Shown in pieces: positions 1 to 7,929 of a DNA stretch of 64,000 nt (positions are counted from its first letter, which is position 1; each line of letters opens with the position of its first letter). The position numbers and the translations under genes are program-made. The notes beneath the pieces were generated by a model. The model saw only the letters and a list, made by a program, of their open reading frames with translations, had not been told where the DNA came from and searched no databases. Source of the stretch: Novosphingobium taihuense (GTDB lineage: Bacteria; Pseudomonadota; Alphaproteobacteria; Sphingomonadales; Sphingomonadaceae); the NCBI RefSeq assembly GCF_007830315.1, contig NZ_VLKJ01000002.1, positions 248,001 through 312,000 on the forward strand, in the 5' to 3' direction.

Positions 1-194
1 TGCAATGCCTTAGCCACTCGCGCGCGGGGTTGACCCAGTAGCCCAAGAATGGGCAGAACCCGCAGGTGCGCGCACACTCCCTTCGGCATGCAAAACGCGT
101 CGATCATCGCGTTCTTGAGATGTTTCGCCACCTCATTGCGCAATTGAAGGAAATCGGTTAACCACTCGCCCAAACAGCTTCAAACAGGCGGGCG
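1..194. other. non-coding region upstream of parA
   Basis: I see no convincing gene here. The stretch should hold the promoter and leader of the parAB operon. A TTGACC hexamer near 29-34 and a GGTTAAC at about 157-163 are visible but neither forms a clear promoter pair. No copy of the 18-bp parS-like palindrome found beyond parB is present. The left edge is cut by the window. Confidence 0.4.
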
Positions 195-1397
195 ATGTCG
201 GATCCGAATTCAATAGTCAGCCAGATCGGCGATCTTGCCTCAGCGGGCGAGAAGATGATCGAGCGCCTGCGCCGCAAGGCTTTCCTGCCAGACAGTCGCA
301 AGGGACTCAACGTCCGCATCGGCATTGCCGAGGCCGCGCAACTGCTCGGCTGCTCGACGAATCGCATCCGCATGGCCGAAGACGATGGCCGCCTGCCCCC
401 TCCCCCTTCGGGCGAGAACGGGCGGCGGCTGGGCTATTCGATGGAAGAGCTGATGCACATGCGTGAAGTGCTCGGCGCCTCCCCTGCCCGCGCGCCCGAC
501 GATGTGCCCGCAATCATCGCGGTGCAGAATTTCAAGGGCGGCGTCGGCAAATCCACCGTCACCACTCACCTCGCCCACTATTTCGGCGTGCAGGGCTATC
601 GCGTGCTGGTCGTCGATTGCGACAGCCAGGCGACGACGACCACGCTGTTCGGCTTCAACCCGCACTTCAACATCACGCGCGACGAAACGCTCTATCCCTA
701 TCTTTCGATCGACCCCACGCAGACCGACCTGCTTTACGCGGTCAAGCGCACGCCCTGGCCCAATGTCGATCTGATCCCGTCGAACCTCGAACTGTTCGAT
801 GTGGAGTACGAACTTGCCGCATCCGGTGCCGATGGCCAGTCGGTCCTCGCCGCGCGTTTCCGCAAGCTCAAGGCAGGGCTGATGGACATGGCGCGCGACT
901 ATGACATCGTGATCCTCGACCCGCCGCCCGCGCTCGGCACCATCTCGCTGGCGGTGATGCAGGCGGCCAATGCCCTGCTCGTGCCGCTGGCCGCCACCAC
1001 CCCAGATTTCTGCTCCACCGTGCAGTTCCTCTCGATGATGGACCAGGTCATCGCCCAGCTGATCGAGGCCGGGATCGCGGTGGACTATTCCTTCGTCCGC
1101 CTGATCTGTTCCAAGTTCGATGGCGGCGATCCCAGCCATGAAATGGTCCGCACGATCATGGAGCAGACCTTCGGCCCCGCCCTGCTCCCCGTCCCCATCC
1201 TCGAAAGCGCCGAGATCAGCCACGCTGCCCTGCGGATGATGACGGTCTACGAACTCGAAAAGCCGATCGGCACGCCCCGCACTCATAAGCGCTGCCGTGC
1301 CAACCTCGATGAAGCGATGGGCCAGATCGAACAGCTCGTCCGCGCCGGCTGGGGCCGCGTCGCCCCGGCCAGAGAGGAGGACGTGATCCATGCGTGA
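195..1397 (+). CDS. parA: ParA-family partition ATPase with N-terminal HTH
   Basis: This is a plasmid/chromid partition ATPase of 400 aa, the long form that also autoregulates its operon. A MerR-like helix-turn-helix region lies at about residues 44-90 (IAEAAQLLGCSTNRIRM). The deviant Walker A, KGGVGKST, is at 114-121, followed by VVDCDSQ (A-prime) and ILDPPP (Walker B type). The protein would act on the nucleoid to segregate plasmid copies together with ParB bound at parS. It is followed by parB after 68 bp and repA follows, the usual par-rep layout of alphaproteobacterial secondary replicons. The ATG at 195 is chosen because it precedes the HTH and gives the normal family length. It is not RepA of a repABC system because the initiator here is RPA-type rather than RepC. 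Confidence 0.93.
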   Translation: MSDPNSIVSQIGDLASAGEKMIERLRRKAFLPDSRKGLNVRIGIAEAAQLLGCSTNRIRMAEDDGRLPPPPSGENGRRLGYSMEELMHMREVLGASPARAPDDVPAIIAVQNFKGGVGKSTVTTHLAHYFGVQGYRVLVVDCDSQATTTTLFGFNPHFNITRDETLYPYLSIDPTQTDLLYAVKRTPWPNVDLIPSNLELFDVEYELAASGADGQSVLAARFRKLKAGLMDMARDYDIVILDPPPALGTISLAVMQAANALLVPLAATTPDFCSTVQFLSMMDQVIAQLIEAGIAVDYSFVRLICSKFDGGDPSHEMVRTIMEQTFGPALLPVPILESAEISHAALRMMTVYELEKPIGTPRTHKRCRANLDEAMGQIEQLVRAGWGRVAPAREEDVIHA

Positions 1398-1465
1398 GGG
1401 TGTTTCCGCTTTCCTACACGGAAATGTTCACTTTATGTTCCGCGCCTTTCGCAAAGAGGTGATTC

Positions 1466-2572
1466 ATGGCGCGTAAGCAATCCGATTATCTCGCCGCCCT
1501 GCTGGCCGACGAGGAAGCCATCGAAACCAAGTCCGCTGCGCCCGATGGGTCAGACGGGGCTGGCGAAGTGGTGGCCGAGGATGCGGCACCGCCCCCCTCC
1601 CCCACCCCGGCAGCGCGCAACGAACGCCTGCGCGGCACCACCCTGCTCGGCCGCGAGAGCGCGCTGGCGCGGGTGGCGAGCGGTGAGGTCCGGCAGGTCA
1701 CGCAGCTCCTGCTCGATCCGGCGCGGGTGCGGGTGTGGAAGGGCAACGCCCGCTCCTACGAACACCTCTCGGTCGATTCCTGCCGCGAGCTGATCGATTC
1801 GATCATTGCCGAGGGCGGCCAGAAAGTCCCCGCCGTGGTCCGCCGCATCGATGGCGACCCGGACCATGACTATGAAGTCATCGCAGGCACACGCCGCCAT
1901 TGGTCGATCTCGTGGCTGCGCAGTCACTCCTACCCCGAGATGCAGTTCGTGGCGCAAGTCGCCCAGCTGGACGACGAAGCCGCCTTCCGCCTCGCCGATC
2001 TCGAGAACCGCGCGCGCAAGGACGTCTCCGATCTCGAACGCGCGCGCAACTATGCGCAGGCGCTCTATGATCACTACGGCGCCCACCTCACCCGCATGGC
2101 GGAACGCCTAAACCTTTCAAAAGGCTGGCTTTCCAAGATGCTGAAGGTGGCGTCTCTGCCCGATGCCGTGGTTGCAGCCTTCGCCAGCCCGGCCGACGTC
2201 CAGCTCAAGCCCGCCTACCCGCTGGCCCAGGCTCTCGACAACCGCGAACTCGCTCCGGCGATCCTGCGCGAGGCGAAGACCATCGCCCGCCTGCAGGACG
2301 AACGGCGCAAGGCAGGCGATCCCGCGCTCCAGGCCAACGAAGTCATCGCCCGCCTGATGGCCGCCCGCACCACAAGGGCCGACGGACCCCCGAGCGAGAT
2401 CGTGATTCCGGGTCGCGGCGGACGCCCCGCCATCACCTTGCGCTCGATCAACCGCCAGGGCGTCACCCTGCGCTTCCACGCAGGCTCGGGCATGCATCTC
2501 GACGCTCTTCTCGAACTGGCGCGCGAGGCGCTGACCGAACTCGAGGACGAGGGCCGGAGCATCCTGCTCTGA
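1466..2572 (+). CDS. parB: ParB-family centromere-binding partition protein
   Basis: A 368-aa ParB/RepB-like protein. The N-terminal region is low-complexity and acidic/Pro-rich (residues 1-60), followed by a ParB/Srx-type domain with the GTRRHW motif (nucleotide-binding arginine box) and a KorB/Spo0J-like HTH (LSKGWLSKMLKVASLP). The C-terminal part is a basic linker and probable dimerisation region. It should load on the TGTTTCCCCGGGGAAACA sites that begin 36 bp after its stop codon and act with ParA. An AAAGAGGT Shine-Dalgarno precedes the ATG at 1466. The leader between parA and parB has an imperfect inverted repeat TTTCCG/CGGAAA at 1403-1424 that resembles half a parS site and could be an autoregulatory element (inference). 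Confidence 0.92.
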   Translation: MARKQSDYLAALLADEEAIETKSAAPDGSDGAGEVVAEDAAPPPSPTPAARNERLRGTTLLGRESALARVASGEVRQVTQLLLDPARVRVWKGNARSYEHLSVDSCRELIDSIIAEGGQKVPAVVRRIDGDPDHDYEVIAGTRRHWSISWLRSHSYPEMQFVAQVAQLDDEAAFRLADLENRARKDVSDLERARNYAQALYDHYGAHLTRMAERLNLSKGWLSKMLKVASLPDAVVAAFASPADVQLKPAYPLAQALDNRELAPAILREAKTIARLQDERRKAGDPALQANEVIARLMAARTTRADGPPSEIVIPGRGGRPAITLRSINRQGVTLRFHAGSGMHLDALLELAREALTELEDEGRSILL

Positions 2573-2607
2573 TGGAACAGGGGGGGAGGATAGCAGCGAC
2601 AAAGGAG

Positions 2608-2625
2608 TGTTTCCCCGGGGAAACA
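2608..2625. repeat. parS-like palindrome, copy 1
   Basis: Perfect 18-bp palindrome TGTTTCCCCGGGGAAACA. The outer arms match the classical parS consensus (TGTTTC...GAAACA) but the centre is CCCGGG instead of CACGTG and is two bases longer. Located 36 bp after the parB stop. Confidence 0.85.
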
Positions 2626-2663
2626 TTTTTCGCGCGCACCCCTTCCCCCTCGATCAAGACGCG

Positions 2664-2681
2664 TGTTTCCCCGGGGAAACA
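2664..2681. repeat. parS-like palindrome, copy 2
   Basis: Identical 18-bp palindrome to copy 1. It heads a longer repeat unit (2663-2712) that recurs inside repA at 3973-4022. Confidence 0.85.
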
Positions 2682-2861
2682 CAGCGAAGCGAAGTTCAGC
2701 GGCACTAAGCACAGTGCAGCGTTGGGCCTTCCAAAGAAACAGGCTGAGCGGATTTCAGGGTCGGGAGCGCGGCACGGCAGTCTTGTCACTCAATGCCGCC
2801 CTCCCTCCCCCGCTCATCCTGATCTCATCGAACGGCACCCGCCGCAGGGTGGCAGCCTTGG

Positions 2862-2879
2862 TGTTTCCCCGGGGAAACA
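2862..2879. repeat. parS-like palindrome, copy 3
   Basis: Identical 18-bp palindrome, about 180 bp beyond copy 2 and 55 bp before copy 4. Confidence 0.85.
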
Positions 2880-2915
2880 CTCGGAACGCACGACATCGCT
2901 GAGCGCTCGCAAAGA

Positions 2916-4283
2916 ATGTTTCCCCGGGGAAACACGCGAAGTCCGGCGAAGCCAAACACCCCCGAAAGTCCCCTCCCCTTGACCCGCGCCCGCCCTGCCC
3001 CTTCACGAGCCGCGCCGACCAGCGACCAGTTCGACCTGTTCCTGCCTTACGTGGCGGACATGCCGATGCGCGATCAGCGCGAGATGATGGAACGGCCGTT
3101 CTTCAGCCTCGCCAAGTCCAAGCGGGTCAAGCCGATCGACTACACCTCGCCCGACGGCAAGCTGTGGGTCCACGTCTCGGCCAGCCCCGAATATGGCATG
3201 GCGACGATCTGGGACGCCGACATCCTGATCTACTGCGCCAGCGTACTCGCCGACATGGCGCGGCGCGGTGTGAACGACGTGCCGCGCAAGCTCAACCTCA
3301 TGCCCTACGACCTGCTCCGCGCCATCGGCAGGCCGACCACGGGGCGCGCCTATGAACTGCTCGGCCAGTCGCTCGACCGCTTGGTGGCGACGACGATCAA
3401 GACCAATATCCGTGCGGAAAACCGGCGCGAGGCGACGTTTTCCTGGCTCGATGGCTGGACGCAGCTGGTCGACGAAAAGACTGAACGCTCGCGCGGCATG
3501 ACCATCGAGTTGTCCAACTGGTTCTGGGAAGGCGTGATGATGAAGGGCGGCGTGCTCTCCATCGACCGCGCCTATTTCAATATCACCGGCGGGCGCGAGC
3601 GCTGGCTCTACAAGGTGGCGCGCAAGCACGCGGGCGGGGCAGGGGAGGAGGGCTTTGCCATCTCCATGCCGACGCTGTTCGAGAAATCGGGTGCCGAGGG
3701 CGAATACCGCCGCTTCAAGTTCGAGATTCTCAAGCTCGCCGAAAAGGACGCCTTGCCGGGCTATGGCCTCAGCGTCGAAACCGCCAAGGGTGGCGAGCCA
3801 ATGCTCCGCATGCGCCGGATCGATGGCAAGGACGGCGCAGACCGCGCTCTGCCAATACCACGGGGCGAGGGGGCAGCGGACGTGCTTCGACAGGCTCATG
3901 ACGAGCGGATCGGGGCGGAGCTTGCCCTTGAACCCGCTCAACCTCAGCCAGTCAAAGCCCCCTCCCGCAAAAGTGTTTCCCCGGGGAAACATAGCGAAGC
4001 GAAGTTCAGCGAAGCTAAGCACGCCGAGACCGTCGATGCCTCAGCGCTGATCCGGCGCGCGGTTGCGGGTCTCAGCGATACGGCGACGCGCGGCTTCATG
4101 ACCGACGAGACCATCGAGACCCTGCGCGCCACGTGCCCGGGATGGGACTTGCACACGCTCCACGCCGAGTTCGAGAAGTGGGTCAACGCCGATGCCGCAC
4201 GGCTTCCTGCCAACTGGCAGAAAGCCTTCATCGGCTTCGTGAAGCGCCACCACGAAAAGCACGGGCACACGCTGCGGCGCTGA
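2916..4283 (+). CDS. repA: RPA-type plasmid replication initiator
   Basis: A plasmid replication initiator of the RPA (replication initiator protein A) family, which binds iterons and opens the origin. The core begins with DQFDLFLPYVADMPMRDQ and continues through SRPFFSLAK-like, LWVHVSASPEYGMATIWDADILIY and SRGMTIELSNWFWEG segments to about residue 310, then a linker and a C-terminal helical region. The drawn ATG at 2916 lies in a parS-like palindrome, so its first ~20 codons are poor coding sequence. An in-frame TTG at 2979 or the ATG at 3060 are alternative starts. Codons 353-369 translate a parS-like palindrome and its flank, apparently inserted into the linker without breaking the frame. 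The iterons lie immediately downstream, consistent with an origin beyond repA. Confidence 0.9.
   Translation: MFPRGNTRSPAKPNTPESPLPLTRARPAPSRAAPTSDQFDLFLPYVADMPMRDQREMMERPFFSLAKSKRVKPIDYTSPDGKLWVHVSASPEYGMATIWDADILIYCASVLADMARRGVNDVPRKLNLMPYDLLRAIGRPTTGRAYELLGQSLDRLVATTIKTNIRAENRREATFSWLDGWTQLVDEKTERSRGMTIELSNWFWEGVMMKGGVLSIDRAYFNITGGRERWLYKVARKHAGGAGEEGFAISMPTLFEKSGAEGEYRRFKFEILKLAEKDALPGYGLSVETAKGGEPMLRMRRIDGKDGADRALPIPRGEGAADVLRQAHDERIGAELALEPAQPQPVKAPSRKSVSPGKHSEAKFSEAKHAETVDASALIRRAVAGLSDTATRGFMTDETIETLRATCPGWDLHTLHAEFEKWVNADAARLPANWQKAFIGFVKRHHEKHGHTLRR
2917..2934. repeat. parS-like palindrome, copy 4, at the repA 5' end
   Basis: Identical 18-bp palindrome that overlaps the first possible ATG of the repA frame (2916). 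ParB bound here would occlude repA initiation or transcription, so it may couple partition with copy-number control (inference). Confidence 0.85.
3974..3991. repeat. parS-like palindrome, copy 5, inside repA
   Basis: Identical 18-bp TGTTTCCCCGGGGAAACA within the repA coding sequence, translated as SVSPGKH. It is embedded in a 50-bp segment (3973-4022) that matches 2663-2712 at 46 of 50 positions. Confidence 0.85.
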
Positions 4284-4715
4284 TGCGTTCGCAAAATGTC
4301 GTCTCCGAAAGTCCGTGCCGTTCCCGAAGTGTCGGGCGCATTTTCACGCTGATCCCTGCCTGTTCCAACGCCAGCGCGCTTTCCACAGAATTTGAACGTC
4401 CTTGTTGGAGTTCTGTTGGAAAGTGATTCAATCGCCCTGTTCTCCAACACCCCGTTTCCGGACCATCGATACAACAGGAACGCCGATTTGCGGACCATCG
4501 ACACTCCGGGAACGATGCTTCGACCTTTCAGGAACGCCTCGCCGATCCTTCGGGAACGATGCTTCGACATTCCGGGAACACGCAGACCGATGCGAATCGT
4601 GGGAACATCGCGAGTCGGCAGGCCCCGCGGGGCGCTTAACTTTTCTAACTACCTGTAAAAGCCTCTAACCCGTTCAGGAAGCTTCGCTTGTTTCGGGAAA
4701 AAGGGGAGAAGGGCG
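4284..4715. other. probable replication origin region (iterons, inverted repeats)
   Basis: A 432-bp region without a credible gene between repA and the next convergent gene. It contains tandem GGAAC-headed iterons (4509-4596) with outlying copies at 4477 and 4602. A reversed copy lies near 4324-4333 (GTTCCCGAAG, complement of CTTCGGGAAC). There is an inverted repeat GTTGGAG (4404-4410)/CTCCAAC (4442-4448), a weak DnaA-box-like CTTTCCACA at about 4379-4387, and an AT-rich stretch at 4636-4668. This arrangement fits an iteron-controlled theta origin downstream of repA. Confidence 0.7.
4509..4596. repeat. four tandem 22-bp iterons
   Basis: GGAAC recurs at 4509, 4531, 4553 and 4575 with exact 22-bp spacing, i.e. 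two helical turns. Units 1 and 3 share GGAACGATGCTTCGAC, and most units are preceded by TC/CG-rich CCGG or TTCG. Further GGAAC copies lie at 4477 (32 bp before) and 4602 (27 bp after). The constant period supports RepA-binding iterons. Confidence 0.75.
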
Positions 4716-5738
4716 TCAGTCTTCTACTGCAATGCCCAGCTTGCGCAGGCGTTCCTCGATCTCGGCCATCTCGCTGTCGAACGACTGGAGGATCGCCTCG
4801 ACTTCGGGAGCAGGGGCTGAAGCCGATGGGGGACGCCCGCGCTCGGCGCTGCGCAAGCCGAGGGACACGGCGATGTCGGGCGCGACGTAGGTCCGCCAGG
4901 ATCCGCGACCGGAGACTTCGGCGAGGAGGCCGAGGGTTGTCGCACGTTCGAGCAGCTTGCCTGCGCCCGAGACGGTGAGGCCGGTGAGCGGGGCGAGGCT
5001 GCGGGCGGCGAGGCAGGGGCGGGCGAGCGCGATGCGACCGAGGTCTGCGAGCTTGCCGGGACGGTGCTCTGCGGCGATGGCGCGGGCGGTGCGACGTGCG
5101 GTTGCCTCGAGCCGGTCAAGGCGCTCCAGACCGTCCTCAGCCTGCTTCCTGACAGTCTTGAGCAGGCGGCGCAGGAGCACGGGCCTTGGATCAATGGCGA
5201 AGCGCTGGGAGGCGTCTCCGGGGACCATGCAGGGCAGCGCGGTGCGGGTGAGGCCGATGCGGCGCGCGGTGAGCGGGAAGGCGAGCCACGGCGCCACGGT
5301 GCGATCGGCGCGGGCGGCGGCATCGAGCAGGTGGAGCGCGCGGACGAGGGCAGGGGCCTCGCGCCAGCCAGCGGGCGGGTCGAAGGTGAAGGGCAGGCCA
5401 TCGGACCAGTGGCGGCCCTCGGGTTCGGTCAGGAGGGCAGCCCATGGCTCGTAGGCGGCGAAGGGTTCATCCTCGGTGCGGACGAGGGCGCGGCCGGGGA
5501 GGCGCAGGGCACAGCGCTCGGCAATAATGTCGATTTCCTCGACCGGCGACTGTTGCAGGGTGAGCGCGGCGGCATAGCCTGCCCATGAGGCGCGCAGGAG
5601 CCAGGCGGCGCGCAGGGGACTGGCCGAAACGCGGGCGTCCAGACGCGCCAGCGCGGCGGATGCTTCCGCAAGGCTGTCGGCCAGTGCGGGCGTCCATGGA
5701 ACCGCTGTGAGGGGAAGGGGAGGGGTGGCCACGAACAC
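4716..5738 (-). CDS. plasmid-associated HTH protein, DUF1612-like (tentative)
   Basis: A 340-aa protein with no clear enzymatic motif. The N-terminal half reads like the conserved region seen next to rep genes in rhizobial and sphingomonad plasmids (LARLDARVSASPLRAAW, EEIDIIAERCALRLPGR). Near residues 245-300 there is a winged-helix-like segment (LTGLTVSGAGKLLERATTLGLLAEV), and the C-terminus is a short acidic helix. The family name is from recollection of similar plasmid proteins and is tentative. A GTG at 5738 is chosen because the longer open frame runs into the neighbouring cyanophycinase gene. The start is preceded by an inverted repeat GACTGAA/TTCAGTC, a candidate operator. It converges on the repA/iteron block, so a replication accessory role is possible. 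Confidence 0.5.
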   Translation of the reverse strand: MFVATPPLPLTAVPWTPALADSLAEASAALARLDARVSASPLRAAWLLRASWAGYAAALTLQQSPVEEIDIIAERCALRLPGRALVRTEDEPFAAYEPWAALLTEPEGRHWSDGLPFTFDPPAGWREAPALVRALHLLDAAARADRTVAPWLAFPLTARRIGLTRTALPCMVPGDASQRFAIDPRPVLLRRLLKTVRKQAEDGLERLDRLEATARRTARAIAAEHRPGKLADLGRIALARPCLAARSLAPLTGLTVSGAGKLLERATTLGLLAEVSGRGSWRTYVAPDIAVSLGLRSAERGRPPSASAPAPEVEAILQSFDSEMAEIEERLRKLGIAVED

Positions 5739-5787
5739 GATTGTAGACTGAAAATGGTGCTTCAGTCCACGTGCTTTGATGGCCGGT

Positions 5788-6774
5788 TCATGGGGTTGCC
5801 ACGAGCTTTCCGGCGCTCGCCCGGTAGTGCAGGGTTGCAGCGGGATTTTCGACCCTGCCCGAGGGAAGATGCAGCACCGAGCCGGGTCCGGCAAGGGTCA
5901 TGGTGACGGATGGGCTCTCGAGCGGAGCGCCGGGCGTGGCGCTGCGCAAGAGCGCGCCGCCGGCGATCCATGCCGCCCCGTCGGGGTGGGGCGTGGCGAG
6001 GCGGGCACTGCCGTCGGGTTCGACCATGAGGGCAGCGTCCTCGTCTATGCCCAAGCCGATCATGGACTTGCCGGTCAACGCCTGCGCCTTGGCGAGGAAG
6101 GCGAGCAGGCGGCCCTGACGGGCGCGCTGGGCAAAGTGGCTGTCGGTGATGACGCCGGACAGCAGGGGCAGGTGCAGGAAATCGCGCTCGATCGTCACGC
6201 CGGGGCCGAAGGGGTCGGCCAGGGCTTGCGCGCTGGTGATGCTCTCGCCATCCATCGCGCCGTAGAGCGCTTCACCCAGCACGGCGAGACCCGCGCTCGT
6301 GCCGCCCAGGGGCTTTCCCGCCGCCACATGGGCATCAAGCAGGCGGGCGACTTCGGTGCCGCCCCAGAACCGCACGTAACGCGCCTGATCGCCGCCTGCG
6401 ATGAAGATGCCATCGGCGTGGGCGAGGCGTGCGAGGACTGCGGGGTCGGCGCTCTGGCTGCGGGCGTGGAAGACCAGCACTTCGACCGAAGCGGGGCCTT
6501 GGGGCGTGCGGAAGAATTCCTCGCCCATGTCCTTGCCGTAAGACGCGCTGATGATGACGACGTGCCCGCGCGCGGCCTTGGCGAAGAACCATTGCAGCGC
6601 GGTTCGATCGCGCTTGCCGCCGCCCATGAGGAGGAGGCCGGGGGTGGGGTGGCCGCGGGTGGGGGCGGTGACATCGCCGAATGTGTAGAATTCGGGCGCT
6701 TGTTCGGGTGCTTGAGCCGCGCGAGCGGGGAGGGCGATCAGCAGTAGGAGGAGGAGGAAGGCGCGGCGTGGCAT
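5788..6774 (-). CDS. secreted cyanophycinase-like S51 peptidase
   Basis: A 328-aa exported protein of the peptidase S51 (cyanophycinase/dipeptidase E) fold. It has a signal peptide (MPRRAFLLLLLLIALPARA), the LLMGGG strand at 47-52, GIFIAGGDQ at 121-129 and the nucleophile elbow GGTSAG with Ser159. The substrate is unknown: related secreted enzymes cut cyanophycin or beta-Asp dipeptides. It stands alone, transcribed leftward, with its stop about 50 bp from the start of the neighbouring HTH gene. Identity of the fold is secure and the exact substrate is not. Confidence 0.8.
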   Translation of the reverse strand: MPRRAFLLLLLLIALPARAAQAPEQAPEFYTFGDVTAPTRGHPTPGLLLMGGGKRDRTALQWFFAKAARGHVVIISASYGKDMGEEFFRTPQGPASVEVLVFHARSQSADPAVLARLAHADGIFIAGGDQARYVRFWGGTEVARLLDAHVAAGKPLGGTSAGLAVLGEALYGAMDGESITSAQALADPFGPGVTIERDFLHLPLLSGVITDSHFAQRARQGRLLAFLAKAQALTGKSMIGLGIDEDAALMVEPDGSARLATPHPDGAAWIAGGALLRSATPGAPLESPSVTMTLAGPGSVLHLPSGRVENPAATLHYRASAGKLVATP

Positions 6775-6897
6775 GGGGGCTCCTGCCTTGGGGGCAGGAG
6801 CACGGTATGACGTGGGAGACAGTCAGGGCAACGGGGATGCGAACAAAGGTGGGAGTGGTGCGCGGTGCGCGAGACGGTGGTTTCAGCCGCCGCAGAG

Positions 6898-7650
6898 TCA
6901 GCTCCGAACCTGAACCTCGAGCACCTGTACGAAGCCGCCCTCTCTCTCCAGATCCGTCAGCGCAAGCGACCTGATTTTGCCGAACGGTACGACTGCGAGG
7001 ACAAATTCCTTGCGGATTGGCGAGGGTGCGAACTGGAAGGTTTTCGGGCACTTCCGCCGTTCCTGCAGGCAACGGGCGATATCGCGGCGAACATAGCCCA
7101 GCACGTATTTCCTGCCGCTCCGGCGATGGTGGATTTCAAAATCACCGGCCTTAGCGATCCGGCGCACGCGGACCTTGGCCGGGTTCGCGCGTCCGAACGA
7201 GACGAAGGAGCCGGGAAATACAAAGCCAAAGGTCGCAGGGGGCATATCGCGCAACGGATCATTGGCACCGATCAGATCGAGCCGGTGCTCGCTTCGAACG
7301 ATCGTCGCAGCGTTGCGTTCAAAGTAAAGATCAATCTCTTCAGTCTCAGGCGCTGCCTGCGGTTCGGCAGGTTCGGTGGCATCATCTGAGGGCGCGGCTG
7401 ACCAATCGTCGGTTGGTGTTGACGAGGCTTCCGGTTCGGACTTGTCCGCCGGTTTGACGACGCAATTCGGGTTTGCGCCGGTGACGAAGTCGAGCGGGCC
7501 GACCTTGATGCAGGGCGGATCATAGACCATCTTCATGGCGAGCAGGCCGATCGCTCCGAAAATGAGCGGGCCACCAAAGACTCTTGCGCGCGGCGACAGG
7601 GCATCGAACCATTTGCCAAGCAACTGTCCCAAGAAGTTAAAGAAAGACAT
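6898..7650 (-). CDS. membrane-anchored protein of unknown function
   Basis: I do not recognise this 250-aa protein. It has one probable transmembrane segment at about 24-42 (VFGGPLIFGAIGLLAMKMV), two cysteines shortly after (C48 and C64), and an acidic Pro/Ser/Thr/Glu-rich linker at about 66-105. The C-terminal 140 residues are basic and probably folded, with a CLQERRKCP pair of cysteines. It most likely sits in the inner membrane with the C-terminal domain outside. There is no operon partner. It may be linked to the gene at 7930, which is divergent. Confidence 0.6.
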   Translation of the reverse strand: MSFFNFLGQLLGKWFDALSPRARVFGGPLIFGAIGLLAMKMVYDPPCIKVGPLDFVTGANPNCVVKPADKSEPEASSTPTDDWSAAPSDDATEPAEPQAAPETEEIDLYFERNAATIVRSEHRLDLIGANDPLRDMPPATFGFVFPGSFVSFGRANPAKVRVRRIAKAGDFEIHHRRSGRKYVLGYVRRDIARCLQERRKCPKTFQFAPSPIRKEFVLAVVPFGKIRSLALTDLEREGGFVQVLEVQVRS

Positions 7651-7929
7651 GACGATCCTCCGGCCCCCCGTTGTCGGGTGGTTCTCAAAGATAGTAGAAG
7701 TCGTCCGACCGGGGGTGGCCCGGCCCGCGCGTCAGGCCCGCGAAGTTGCGGGCGGATCGGGACAGAGGGAGCATGGCTCCTTGTCGGCGCTGGTCCGGCT
7801 GATGGACCTGTGCTGGAATGAAACTGTGGATATTGTGCGCTGCAACAATTGGCTTGTCAATCACGTGAAAGGGTTTTGGGCTACAAGATTGACACGTGTT
7901 TGATAAATTTCAGGAGAAAGGGTGTTCCG

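Larger units (their letters stand above)
2573..2915. other. intergenic centromere region with parS-like sites
   Basis: This 343-bp gap between parB and repA contains no credible gene. Open frames crossing it simply translate the palindromes (VSPGKHSE in one frame, FPRGNT in another). It holds three complete TGTTTCCCCGGGGAAACA palindromes, and a fourth begins at 2917, within the first codons of the repA frame as drawn. Together they look like the plasmid centromere, positioned directly beside parAB. Confidence 0.75.

Noticed and set aside
2572..2982. Open frame through the parS region
   Set aside because: It merely translates the palindromes and has no homologous or structural features.
4505..4606. 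CRISPR array
   Set aside because: Repeats are short (about 5-16 bp conserved), directly adjoining, and located by repA; iterons explain them better and no cas gene is present.
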